From Gemmatimonadaceae bacterium (GTDB lineage: Bacteria; Gemmatimonadota; Gemmatimonadetes; Gemmatimonadales; Gemmatimonadaceae), in NCBI GenBank assembly GCA_035606695.1, contig DATNEW010000009.1:124001-188000 (forward strand): a DNA stretch of 64,000 nt, in the 5' to 3' direction. The translations under genes and the position numbers were made by a program. The notes under the pieces were generated by a model. That model made no database searches, was not told the origin of the DNA, and worked only from the letters and a program-made list of their open reading frames with translations. Below are positions 10,287-18,745 of the stretch, in pieces; the first letter of the stretch is position 1; each line of letters begins with the position of its first letter.

Positions 10287-11303
10287 ATGTACCGCGGGCT
10301 CCGCGCCGTCGCGCGCCCCGTTGTTCTGGCGGCGGCGCTCGGCGCATGTGGTCGTGTCACGCGCCAGGCGCCCGTCACGCGAAACGCGTTTCTCTTCTCC
10401 TACTTCACGCGGAACGGAGAGGACGGCGTCCATCTCGCCTATAGTCGCGACGGGATTCAGTGGCGGCCGATCAACGGCGGCCGCGCAGTGATCGCTCCCG
10501 CGTTGACCGGTGCGGGGCGTGGTTGGCAGGAATGGAATACGACCGCCGCGCTCATGCGCGATCCGTCCATCCTGCGCGGACCTGACGGCATGTTCCACAT
10601 GGTCTGGACCATCTCGTGGACGGACCATGCGATCGGCGTTGCGCATTCACCCGATCTCATTCACTGGTCCGAGCAAACGCGCGTGCCGGTGATGGCGCAT
10701 GAGCCGACGGCGCTCAACACCTGGGCGCCGGATCTGTTCTACGATGATGCGATGAAGGAGTTCGTGATCGTCTTTGCATCCGCCATCCCGGGCCGCTTTC
10801 CCGCCACCGACTCGTTGGCGCAGCGAACCTCGCGCGGCCGCGCCGATCACCGCTTGTATTACGTGACGACGAAGGACTTCACGACGTACTCGCCCACGCG
10901 ACTGCTGTACGACGGCGGTTTTTGCGCCATCGACGGGACGATCGCCAAGCGCGGCGACACGTACTATCTGGTGATGAAGGACGAGACCTTCTATCCGCCC
11001 GTACGTGCGCTGCGCATTGCATCGAGCGCCCACGCGACTGGGCCGTACGGTCCCGCCTCCTCGCCGTTCACCGACAAGGACACCGAAGGACCGTCGGTGC
11101 TCCACAGCGGCGACTATTGGTACGTGTACTTCGACTACTACACCCGCGGACGATACGGCGCCGTGCGAACGACGGACTTCACGCACTGGGAGCCGTTCCC
11201 GGATTCGCTCCAGACACCGCGCGGCATTCGGCATGGTTCGGCGTTCGCCGTACCGAACGCGGTGCTCGATCGCTTGCTCGCACTCGAATCCGTGCCGCGC
11301 TGA
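10287..11303 (+). CDS. GH43-like five-bladed propeller glycosidase, lipoprotein
   Basis: A 338-residue protein with a lipobox A-L-G-A-C (Cys21), so probably membrane-anchored. The fold signature is glycoside hydrolase family 43-like: Asp92 in R-D-P-S-I (general base), Asp216 in A-I-D-G-T-I (pKa modulator) and Glu267 in T-E-G-P-S (general acid). Repeated aromatic Y-W-Y-V-Y-F strands fit a propeller. It begins 2 bp after the S9 peptidase stop, so the two are probably co-transcribed. Substrate is likely an arabinan- or xylan-type side chain by family habit, but that is inference. Confidence 0.75.
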   Translation: MYRGLRAVARPVVLAAALGACGRVTRQAPVTRNAFLFSYFTRNGEDGVHLAYSRDGIQWRPINGGRAVIAPALTGAGRGWQEWNTTAALMRDPSILRGPDGMFHMVWTISWTDHAIGVAHSPDLIHWSEQTRVPVMAHEPTALNTWAPDLFYDDAMKEFVIVFASAIPGRFPATDSLAQRTSRGRADHRLYYVTTKDFTTYSPTRLLYDGGFCAIDGTIAKRGDTYYLVMKDETFYPPVRALRIASSAHATGPYGPASSPFTDKDTEGPSVLHSGDYWYVYFDYYTRGRYGAVRTTDFTHWEPFPDSLQTPRGIRHGSAFAVPNAVLDRLLALESVPR

Positions 11304-11355
11304 GTCCAAGGCCGATCGGTGAATTCTCTGGGTGAATCGGCCGATACTCCCAAAG

Positions 11356-11928
11356 ATGAAGCCTCGCCCGCGTCGTCCCGCTGTCCGTCAACCGAAGCCG
11401 CAACGCAGCGCACTGCCGCTCGTCGTGGTATCGCTCGTCGTCGGTATGGTGCTCGCGCACTGGCTGGCGCAGCGCACGCGTCAGCTGGCCCGCACCGATT
11501 GGGAAGTCGTCCACGAGCTCGACGGTGCATCGCTCGCGGATCTGCCGCTGGCGAACGGAGAGAGCATGACGCTGCGCGACGCCGGTGTGCCGCACGTCGT
11601 GTATCTCTTTCAGTGTGACTGTCCCAAGTGCGACGCGCAGCGTGCGCACGTCGCCGAGTTGCTCGAGTCAGTCCCGGCCGGCGAGGTCGTCACGGCGACC
11701 GCGCAGCCGGCGCAGCTGTCACCGGGCTATTGGGGTGATCTCGGCAGCTCGATCGCGCAGCCCGTGGGCGCCGACTCGGCGTGGCTCGCGGCGCATCATA
11801 TGGATCGTTTGCCGATGATGGTGTTCGTCGATCGGAGCGGTCGCGTCACCAAGGCGATTCGCGGAAGCATGCTGGCGTGGTCGGAGCGGAGCGTGCTCGA
11901 GGAGCTCAAGGGCGCCGGCGCGGGCTGA
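11356..11928 (+). CDS. Membrane-anchored thioredoxin-fold protein
   Basis: A 190-residue protein with a basic N-terminus, one transmembrane helix (about residues 19-37) and a periplasmic domain. The Y-L-F-Q-C-D-C-P-K-C segment supplies a thioredoxin-like C-P-K-C pair (Cys89/Cys92) plus an extra Cys87. A later R-L-P-M-M-V-F-V-D-R strand fits the cis-proline side of a TlpA-type fold, although the usual T-P is R-L-P here. A GTG at 11332 is an alternative start; neither start has a good ribosome site. It probably reduces periplasmic disulfides. The partner is unknown. Confidence 0.6.
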   Translation: MKPRPRRPAVRQPKPQRSALPLVVVSLVVGMVLAHWLAQRTRQLARTDWEVVHELDGASLADLPLANGESMTLRDAGVPHVVYLFQCDCPKCDAQRAHVAELLESVPAGEVVTATAQPAQLSPGYWGDLGSSIAQPVGADSAWLAAHHMDRLPMMVFVDRSGRVTKAIRGSMLAWSERSVLEELKGAGAG

Positions 11929-12028
11929 GCGCTCACGGCGGACCGCATCTTCCGGCGCTTTGCGCGGAGCTGCACTTTAGACTTGGCCGCGACGACGTGG
12001 CGTCATTCCGCCCTCGCCCTGCCGGCAC

Positions 12029-13453
12029 ATGCGCCAATTCTTCGCGAGCATCTGGCCCGTCGACGTCTTCGAGTCGGCCAATTGGCCCACCAACCTCAAG
12101 TTGTATCACCTCGCCCAAATCGCCGCCGCGGCCTACGAGAACGCGATGACGGCGGCGGCGAACCTCGGCGTAAACAAGCCCATCGTTCTCTTCGCGGCGC
12201 CGGAATACTATTTCGTCAAGGCGATCGCGCCCGGCGGCCCGGCCGGACAGACGTGGACGTTGTATGAGGAAAACGAAAAAAACGATCTGCTCGCCGAGCT
12301 GAAAGGCATCGCGAAGCAGCATTATCGAATGGTGTTCGTTCCCGGAAGCATCGCGTGGCGGCGGGCGCGCCAGGTGCCGCACCTGCACAACACCCGCACG
12401 AACAACTACGACGGGTTCAACACGACGCCGATCTTCTACAAGACCAATCTCCATCACACGTACGACAAGAAGTTCGACGATGGCACCTGCCGCCGATTCA
12501 CGACTGACGTGCTGTTCTCGCCCGGAGTCGGCAGCCAGCTGTTTCGCGTCGAGGGAAGGCGGTGCGGCATCGAGGTGTGCGGGGACATCAACGATCAGAA
12601 TCTCGCGAACGAGGCGGCCCCCGCGAGCCTCGACGTCGAGGTGTTCATCTCCGCCACGAATCCGCACGACTTCACGACGCAGCTGAATGCCGTTCCCGTG
12701 CGCAATGGCGGCTACTTCGTGCACTGCGATGCAAGCGTCGGTAATGAGAGCGGATTGCGGCGAAATGGGGTGTGGGTGATTCAGCGCGGCGGCGGGTGGC
12801 ACGGGACGCCGCAAATCCAGGGCGGCGGCATTGATCCATGGACCATGCAACGTCTGCGCGACGACTCGACCGGCCTCGAGTTGTCGTACAGCTCCGTGCT
12901 GCAGCTCCGCTATCAAGGCAGCGTGACGACCAACGAGAATCAGGTGCGCCCGCGGCGCAACAGTTTGACGCGCGGAAGCGGCGGTACGACGACCCTCTCC
13001 CGTGAACGGAGGTCGAGCTTCACGAGTGGGTACTCCAAGCCAACGCCGCCGCCGAACCTGAGCCTGGACGTCGATCTCGAGCTGCGCCCCGAATACGGAC
13101 TTGGCTCGCACGGACTCGGTCCCGACTCGTACTCGGTTCAGGTCGTCGTGAAGTTGAGCGTGCCGACGGGTTCCCAGGCCAGCGTCGCCGAGCATCTCGT
13201 GGGGTTCACGGTCGATCATGGAGTCGTGACGCCGGCGTCGGTGACAACGGATCAATCCGGGACCGCCACGGCGCGCGTAACGCTGCAGCGGACCCAGAAG
13301 GCGACGATCCGCGCGACCGTGAAGACCGCGGGCAATGCGTACATCGACGCGACCAGCGAGATCGTCGGCGTGGGCTCGGGTAGCGTGAGTAAACTCTCAT
13401 CGCTCAAACCGCTCAAGCACACGCACGTGCCCTGTTGGTTCCTGCCGATGTGA
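12029..13453 (+). CDS. Nitrilase-superfamily enzyme fused to a C-terminal Ig-like (Big) domain
   Basis: A 474-residue protein. Residues 1-300 carry the C-N hydrolase catalytic set: Glu59 in F-A-A-P-E-Y, Lys147/148 in T-Y-D-K-K-F, and the nucleophile Cys184 in C-G-I-E-V-C-G-D. It should hydrolyse an amide or nitrile bond. Residues about 355-445 look like a bacterial Ig-like (invasin/Big_1) domain, with V-T-T-D-Q-S-G-T-A-T-A-R-V. A short tail ends in P-C-W-F-L-P-M. This fusion is unusual, as nitrilases are normally single-domain cytosolic enzymes. No signal peptide is visible and no good ribosome site precedes the ATG. The stop overlaps the ribosome site of the CheD-like gene 9 bp downstream, so they are likely translationally coupled. 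Confidence 0.75.
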   Translation: MRQFFASIWPVDVFESANWPTNLKLYHLAQIAAAAYENAMTAAANLGVNKPIVLFAAPEYYFVKAIAPGGPAGQTWTLYEENEKNDLLAELKGIAKQHYRMVFVPGSIAWRRARQVPHLHNTRTNNYDGFNTTPIFYKTNLHHTYDKKFDDGTCRRFTTDVLFSPGVGSQLFRVEGRRCGIEVCGDINDQNLANEAAPASLDVEVFISATNPHDFTTQLNAVPVRNGGYFVHCDASVGNESGLRRNGVWVIQRGGGWHGTPQIQGGGIDPWTMQRLRDDSTGLELSYSSVLQLRYQGSVTTNENQVRPRRNSLTRGSGGTTTLSRERRSSFTSGYSKPTPPPNLSLDVDLELRPEYGLGSHGLGPDSYSVQVVVKLSVPTGSQASVAEHLVGFTVDHGVVTPASVTTDQSGTATARVTLQRTQKATIRATVKTAGNAYIDATSEIVGVGSGSVSKLSSLKPLKHTHVPCWFLPM

Positions 13454-13462
13454 GGGAACGGC

Positions 13463-13978
13463 GTGCTTACCGTCGCGTTCTACACCGGCCAAGCCGTTGT
13501 CGGCAACATGAACAACTTCAGCTTCTACACGGGGCAGTTCAGCACCTGCTCGCCGGTGGTGTTATACAACTCTCAGACGAACGTCGGCGGCATGTTTCAT
13601 CTGCCCGGCAAGAACGGGACACGGTCGGAGCTGCTCGTCGAGTGGCAGTCGTACATTCAGCCGATGATCGAGCTGATCAAGCCAACCGACGTCTGGGTCT
13701 TTCGATCCGGCGGCGGCAGCACCGCCGATCGCGAGGAGCTCGCCGGCATGTTCAACGACTACACGACCACGCACAATGCGAGCTTCACGATTCACCGTGA
13801 CAATACGCCGCGGTCGGGAATCTATGTGAGCCTCGCGAACGGAATGCCGCAGTTCTCGGTCATGCGGTCGTTCGACGATCCGATCTACGATGCGCGCCAC
13901 AAGAAGCCCCCGCCGAGCGGATGCACGCTGTTGAATCCGGACATCAATGTCTCGAACTGGATCGCCATCGATGACTAG
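13463..13978 (+). CDS. CheD/CNF-fold cysteine deamidase-like protein, copy 1
   Basis: A 171-residue protein with GTG start; GTGAGGG, which includes the upstream stop, is its ribosome site. Residues 21-50 contain F-Y-T-G-Q-F-S-T-C and V-G-G-M-F-H-L-P. Thr23, Cys29 and His46 have the same spacing (6 and 17) as the Thr-Cys-His triad of the CheD receptor glutamine deamidase, and G-x-x-x-H-x-x-P matches the CheD motif. No chemotaxis gene is nearby, so the target is not a standard chemoreceptor as far as this window shows. It is a clear paralogue of the next gene. Function as a glutamine deamidase or transglutaminase-like enzyme is inference from motif spacing. Confidence 0.6.
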   Translation: MLTVAFYTGQAVVGNMNNFSFYTGQFSTCSPVVLYNSQTNVGGMFHLPGKNGTRSELLVEWQSYIQPMIELIKPTDVWVFRSGGGSTADREELAGMFNDYTTTHNASFTIHRDNTPRSGIYVSLANGMPQFSVMRSFDDPIYDARHKKPPPSGCTLLNPDINVSNWIAIDD

Positions 13979-14125
13979 CGTACGGCCTGCAGCATCCCCA
14001 TCGACGCGAGAATCCGGGACGCGACGAGCCGGGTCATCGGCGCCGGCTCCGGCAGCGCGAGTAAACTCTCATCGCTCGAGCAGTTGCCGCAGCCGCGTGG
14101 ACCGTGCTGGCTCATCCCGATGTGA
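13979..14125 (+). pseudogene. Remnant of a second nitrilase-Ig gene (C-terminal tail only)
   Basis: The spacer between the two CheD-like genes, read in one frame, gives a peptide resembling the end of the upstream nitrilase fusion. It contains I-D-A, then G-A-G-S-G-S-A-S-K-L-S-S-L, and ends P-C-W-L-I-P-M before TGA at 14123-14125, against G-V-G-S-G-S-V-S-K-L-S-S-L and P-C-W-F-L-P-M upstream. The nucleotide identity is also visible (GAGTAAACTCTCATCGCTC in both). The stop-to-start distance to the next gene is again 9 bp. This shows a tandem duplication of the two-gene module followed by loss of most of the second nitrilase gene. Confidence 0.8.
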
Positions 14126-14134
14126 GGCCCGGCG

Positions 14135-14647
14135 ATGATCACCGTTGCGATCTATACCGGACAGGCCGCCATCGGCAACATGAACAACTTCAGCTTCTAC
14201 ACCGGACAGTTCAGCACGTGCTCGCCGGTGGTGCTCCACAACGCGCAGACCAATGTCGGTGCGCTGTTTCATCTGCCCGGCAAAAATGGCAATCGATCGA
14301 AGCTGCTCGGCGAGTGGCAGACGTACATCCAACCGATCATCGAGCTCGTGCAGCCGACGGATGTGTGGATATTTCCGACGGGGGAGGGATCAACCGCCGA
14401 CCGCGAAGAGCTCTATACCATCTTCAACGAGCATAAGACGACGCACAGCTTGACCTACACGATTCACCGCGACAACACGACCCGCATGGGCATTTACGTG
14501 AGCGCGCCGAACGGCAATCTGCAGTTCTCGGTGTACCGCTCGTACACGGATCCGGAGCACGACATGAAGAAGAAGCTCGTCGCGCCGGAGGGCTGCACCG
14601 TGATGAACCTGGATATCAATTACAAGATCTGGCAGACTTTGACGTAA
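14135..14647 (+). CDS. CheD/CNF-fold cysteine deamidase-like protein, copy 2
   Basis: A 170-residue paralogue of the gene at 13463, identical at more than half of its positions by eye. The active-site pattern F-Y-T-G-Q-F-S-T-C ... V-G-A-L-F-H-L-P-G-K is kept, with the same Thr/Cys/His spacing. Divergence is concentrated in the last 60 residues. ATG start with GTGAGG upstream. It survives although its own nitrilase partner is reduced to a remnant, so the CheD-like part seems to be the one under selection. Convergent with the flavin oxidase gene 43 bp downstream. Confidence 0.6.
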   Translation: MITVAIYTGQAAIGNMNNFSFYTGQFSTCSPVVLHNAQTNVGALFHLPGKNGNRSKLLGEWQTYIQPIIELVQPTDVWIFPTGEGSTADREELYTIFNEHKTTHSLTYTIHRDNTTRMGIYVSAPNGNLQFSVYRSYTDPEHDMKKKLVAPEGCTVMNLDINYKIWQTLT

Positions 14648-14690
14648 CATCGTGTCCGCCGAAGATGTCGTGATCCGGTTCGTCATCACG

Positions 14691-16706
14691 CTACTCCGGG
14701 CAGATGAACGGGTACTGCTTGTTGTCGATGATCGGCTCGATGCCGAAGAAATCGTTCAACACCGACTCCGCGGTGCAGTACGCGCCCTCCACCCACGCCT
14801 GATCGTTCGAGTACGCCTCGCCGACGATGAAGATGTCCGCGTCCTTGCCGGCGATCAGCTGCGACGGCTTGCGGATCTTGCGCTGCACGTCGGCGATGTC
14901 GAAGTGCGGCGCCCATTCGTGGTAGCCCGCGTTGAACGGCGGCAATGACCAGTCCACGTAGCGAGCCTCGAGCGGCTCCGGCACGGAGGTGTAGTTTGAG
15001 TTCGGCCCATAGTGTAACTCGGCGAGCATCTTCCGAAGCATCTTCACCATGCGCTTCGGCACCACACGCGGGCCGTCCAGCGGCTGCGTGTCCTGCGAGA
15101 TCGGCACCGTGCGCTGGTTCTTGGCGCCCAGCTCCAGCTCTTGCCAGAAGGTCGTGTTGTCCTCGTCGTCGTAGCTCGCGAGCATGCCATATACCGGTGT
15201 CTGGTGCTGATCGGTCGCGTTGTTGCCGAAATACACCACCATGCGAATTGGCGAGTTCGACACGCTCGGCCCGATGGTGTCGCGCCGCGCCGCCGCCGTG
15301 AGCTCCTGCACCTCACCAACGGCGAGTGCCTGCCCGGTGGACGCCTCGATCTGCTTGACCAGCTCCGTCGCCGACGTGAACGGCGAGTACATCAGAAGTT
15401 GCATAGCCTTGAGAGCATTGGCCGGAAACTTTTCCTTGCGAAGACTCTCGATCACGTCCGGCGTGATCACGAACCCGGTGATCTGCGCGGGATACGTCGG
15501 CGGGTTGGTCAGATTCGGCGCATCCGGCGACCACCAGGGTTGGTCGAAGAACATGCCGATCTTGTACGACGGCTGCATGATTGTCGATTCGAGGTAGAGA
15601 TTCACCTTGTCGTGATTGAGCACGTCCACGGTGCCGGCCGGCGGTTTGTTGAATCGCGTCGCCTGCGCGACGAGATCGATCGCCGCGCGGGGCATCGCGA
15701 GCCAGGCCGCATCGGCTTCGCGCGTCCCCGCCGCGACGTTCGGCTTCTTGCGCGTGGCATACGTGAATACCGCTTTGCCGTTCTTCCAGAGAATCGAGTG
15801 CAGTCGTGTGTCCGGATGGTACTTGAAGCCGACGCCCTTTTCCTTGCACAGCCGCACGATCTCGTCGAAGAGCGCGTTGAACATCCCCGAATACCCGATC
15901 GACAGCGTGCGATACTGGCTGCCCGGCGTGAACTCGTTGTTCATGTTGAACGACACCGCCGAGCTGGTGTTGATCACGTTCGAGCTGTAGCCGTTGCCGT
16001 CCGCGGCGTAGTCGTAGCCCTCGCAGCCGAGTTGGTCGTACAGGAGGTTCCAGTACCCGATGTCCTTCAGCAGATCACCCTTTTGAAATACCGACGCGTC
16101 GGGGAGGGTGACCGTGATCTCGCCGTTGTTATAGAACTCGCACCACTGCCGGCGGGTCTGCGGGCCCGTTGTCGCCGTCACCGCCAGGTTCTCGACGGCC
16201 GTGAACCCCTGATCGGGCGACACCGTCGCGCCGTAGTTGTTCATGTTGTACGGCGCCGGGTTGTTCGAGTTGACGTCGTTCAGGTAAAAATTCTTCTGCC
16301 GCAGATAGAACAGCTGGTTGTTCGTGACATTGAATGGAACGGAGTACTTGTCGAGCCCCAGCTGCTCGATCACCTCCGTCACGACGCGATGACCCGGTGT
16401 CAACCCGTTGTTCGCGTCCTTCGCCTGTTTGTCCCAGAACGAGTATCGCATGCCGCCCAGCTCGACGTACGCGTTCTTCGGATCGTTCTTGTAGAACCAG
16501 GTGCAGACACGCGCACCCGCTGAGCGCGTGCCCGGATTGCTCTTGTTGAAATCGTACTTGCCCCAATCGTAGAGCTCGAGTGTGTCGCCCTTGGCCAGGT
16601 GCTTCGACTCGAGCTTCGAGTTCTTCGCCTTGCCCTTCAACAACCGCCACGCCGTGTAGAGGCCCGCGGCGCCCGCGCCGAAAATGGAATAGGTCTTCTG
16701 CGTCAT
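14691..16706 (-). CDS. Flavin-dependent amine/L-amino acid oxidase
   Basis: A 671-residue flavoenzyme. It has the N-terminal dinucleotide motif F-G-A-G-A-A-G (residues 9-15), the amino-acid-oxidase signature Y-V-E-L-G-G-M-R-Y about residues 75-90, and the C-terminal FAD-contact segment I-V-G-E-A-Y ... W-V-E-G-A-Y. It should convert an amino acid or amine to the oxo acid or aldehyde with release of ammonia and hydrogen peroxide. No signal peptide is seen, so it is cytoplasmic. It lies 40 bp downstream of the ThDP decarboxylase gene on the same strand. Together they could turn an amino acid into an aldehyde one carbon shorter. Substrate is unknown; tryptophan- and glutamate-type oxidases are both possible. 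Confidence 0.8.
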   Translation of the reverse strand: MTQKTYSIFGAGAAGLYTAWRLLKGKAKNSKLESKHLAKGDTLELYDWGKYDFNKSNPGTRSAGARVCTWFYKNDPKNAYVELGGMRYSFWDKQAKDANNGLTPGHRVVTEVIEQLGLDKYSVPFNVTNNQLFYLRQKNFYLNDVNSNNPAPYNMNNYGATVSPDQGFTAVENLAVTATTGPQTRRQWCEFYNNGEITVTLPDASVFQKGDLLKDIGYWNLLYDQLGCEGYDYAADGNGYSSNVINTSSAVSFNMNNEFTPGSQYRTLSIGYSGMFNALFDEIVRLCKEKGVGFKYHPDTRLHSILWKNGKAVFTYATRKKPNVAAGTREADAAWLAMPRAAIDLVAQATRFNKPPAGTVDVLNHDKVNLYLESTIMQPSYKIGMFFDQPWWSPDAPNLTNPPTYPAQITGFVITPDVIESLRKEKFPANALKAMQLLMYSPFTSATELVKQIEASTGQALAVGEVQELTAAARRDTIGPSVSNSPIRMVVYFGNNATDQHQTPVYGMLASYDDEDNTTFWQELELGAKNQRTVPISQDTQPLDGPRVVPKRMVKMLRKMLAELHYGPNSNYTSVPEPLEARYVDWSLPPFNAGYHEWAPHFDIADVQRKIRKPSQLIAGKDADIFIVGEAYSNDQAWVEGAYCTAESVLNDFFGIEPIIDNKQYPFICPE

Positions 16707-16746
16707 GAGAGTTCTGGGTTGACGTGTTGGACGGTGGCGAACGGCA

Positions 16747-18462
16747 TCATTCGATGCCGAGGCGATACATCTGGAGCGGCAAGTCCTTCTCGGGGATCAC
16801 GACTTCCACGAGCACCGGTTTGTCCTTGATCTTTGCGATTCGTGGCAACGCCTCGTTGAGCTCCGCCACCGTGGACACTCGCATGCCCTCGGCGCCGAAC
16901 GCCTTCGCGAGCGCGAGATAGTCCCACTTCGGGAGCAGATCGAAGGTGTCGAACTTGTGCTTCGGCCCTGCCTCGAACGCCGAGATGTTCACGTACACCT
17001 GTTCGATCGCGTACACCTGGTTGCTCATCACGAACAACACCGCATTGAGCTTGTTGCGCGCCAGCGTCGAGAGCGATTGGCACCCCATCATGAATGCGCC
17101 GTCGCCCGCGACGGTCCAGGCCCGTTTGCCGCTGCCGAGCTGCGCGCCGCACGCCGCGCCCGTCTCGAATCCGATGCACTGCCAGGCCGCGGACGAAATG
17201 AAGCTGCCCTTGCTCAAGCCGTATGCGTTGGTCGCGACATACATCGCCGAGCTGACGCCGTACGTCATCACGATCTCGTCCAGCAGGTCTTCGTCCTGCA
17301 AGAACTTCATCGAATGCTGGAAGAAGCGGTTGTACGTGAGCACGTCCGGCTGATCGTTGAATTTCGGATCGGAGTTGGCCGCCCACGGATTTGGGTACCT
17401 GGGTTGCTTCGGCGCCACCGCCTTGATCGGATAGCCTTTCGCGTTCTTGAATTTCTTCAAGAGCGCTTCCATGAAGTCCTTCATCGTGACGTCACCGTAC
17501 TTGAAATAGCCCGCGCGCACGCCATCCGTCGTCGCCAGCACCATATTGGCGTACTGGGCTTGGATGAACACGAGGTAGTCGTCCGTGATGATGTCGCCGA
17601 GCGTGAGGACGCAGTCGGAGGCCATGACCAGTTGCCGCACGCTGTCGACCGATGCGGCATCGGAGTAGGTGCCGATGAACTTGCTCCCCGTTTCGTCGAG
17701 CACCGTCTTGCCGAGGGTCGTCGTGGTGTAGAGGAACCCGCTTGCGTCGATGATCCGCTGGAGCAGATCCGAAAGTCCGAATCGGAGCACCTCCACTCCG
17801 GCGAGGATGAGCGGCTTCTTCGCGCGGGTGATCATCGTCCACGCCTCGTCGACGGCGTTCTCGAGCGCCAGTCGCGGGCTCTGGACCATGCGCGGCTCGA
17901 GTGGCTTGGACGGCGGCCGCGAGCACGGCTCGGCCCAGACCTCGCGGTAGCACGCGATGTACACCGGTCGGCGATGCGTGAGCGCTTCCACGATCAGCTC
18001 GTCGATCTGCGCCTCGGCGCCGACGTTCGTGCTCAGCGTGATGGCCTTCACCGTCACGTTGTCGTACACGTTCCGGTCGGCGTCGAGGTTGCCCGTCGAG
18101 TGATGATAGAGCACGCCGAACATGTCGGTGATGTTCCGCGTGTCCGCTCCCGGCGTCGCGGTGATCACGACGATCGGGCTGCGCTCCACCCACGCACCGG
18201 CGATTGCGTTGAGGGCGCTGAAGGTGCTGACGCCGAATTGCAGCGACACGGCCGCGAGCCCGCGCGTGCGTGCGTACGCGTCGGCTGCGTACGCGGCATC
18301 GAGCTCGTTGATCGCGGCGATCGTCTTGATTCCCGGGAAGACCTCGAGCGCCGTGGTGAAGTTGCGGACGTAGTCGCCCGGAATCTGGAAGATCTCGGTG
18401 ACGTCGAGCTGTTTCAGTCGCGTGAGCAGATAGTCGGCGACCGTAAACGGTGTCTTGGCCAT
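16747..18462 (-). CDS. Thiamine diphosphate-dependent 2-oxoacid decarboxylase (pyruvate/indolepyruvate decarboxylase family)
   Basis: A 571-residue member of the pyruvate/indolepyruvate decarboxylase family, decarboxylating a 2-oxo acid to an aldehyde. The proton-relay Glu53 is in N-E-L-D-A-A-Y-A-A-D, the His120-His121 pair in Y-H-H-S-T-G-N, and the ThDP/Mg motif is G-D-G-A-F followed by a late S-N-Q-V-Y. These mark a decarboxylase rather than an acetolactate synthase. Full length for the family. First gene of an operon with the flavin oxidase, whose oxo-acid product would be its natural substrate. The ribosome site is poor. Confidence 0.85.
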   Translation of the reverse strand: MAKTPFTVADYLLTRLKQLDVTEIFQIPGDYVRNFTTALEVFPGIKTIAAINELDAAYAADAYARTRGLAAVSLQFGVSTFSALNAIAGAWVERSPIVVITATPGADTRNITDMFGVLYHHSTGNLDADRNVYDNVTVKAITLSTNVGAEAQIDELIVEALTHRRPVYIACYREVWAEPCSRPPSKPLEPRMVQSPRLALENAVDEAWTMITRAKKPLILAGVEVLRFGLSDLLQRIIDASGFLYTTTTLGKTVLDETGSKFIGTYSDAASVDSVRQLVMASDCVLTLGDIITDDYLVFIQAQYANMVLATTDGVRAGYFKYGDVTMKDFMEALLKKFKNAKGYPIKAVAPKQPRYPNPWAANSDPKFNDQPDVLTYNRFFQHSMKFLQDEDLLDEIVMTYGVSSAMYVATNAYGLSKGSFISSAAWQCIGFETGAACGAQLGSGKRAWTVAGDGAFMMGCQSLSTLARNKLNAVLFVMSNQVYAIEQVYVNISAFEAGPKHKFDTFDLLPKWDYLALAKAFGAEGMRVSTVAELNEALPRIAKIKDKPVLVEVVIPEKDLPLQMYRLGIE

Positions 18463-18745
18463 GACGATTGTCGGGGGGAGTCGGGCGCGGCGGGATCGGG
18501 GAGGCCGTGCAACCGTCGTCGGTTGTCGAAGTCGTACTTTCTAGTTATCTGACAGCCGGGAGCGAGAAGGTAGCACGGCTTGACGTCGGCCGGTAGGATG
18601 CGAGCTCACATACCACTCGCGCGGCCGGTTGATTAGAAAAACTTAATATTTGTCATTCGGCCCCTTCATCGATCGCGATGGCTACCGTCGGAACCTCGAC
18701 GACGCACCCACCATTTCGCCAGGAGCTCGCGAAGTGGCAGCGCGG
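18463..18745. promoter_or_regulatory. Upstream region of decarboxylase-oxidase operon
   Basis: A 283-bp gap with no credible ORF. It must contain the promoter for the minus-strand operon. An AT-rich stretch (about 18634-18655) stands out against the GC-rich surroundings, but no convincing -35/-10 pair could be fixed. Confidence 0.3.
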
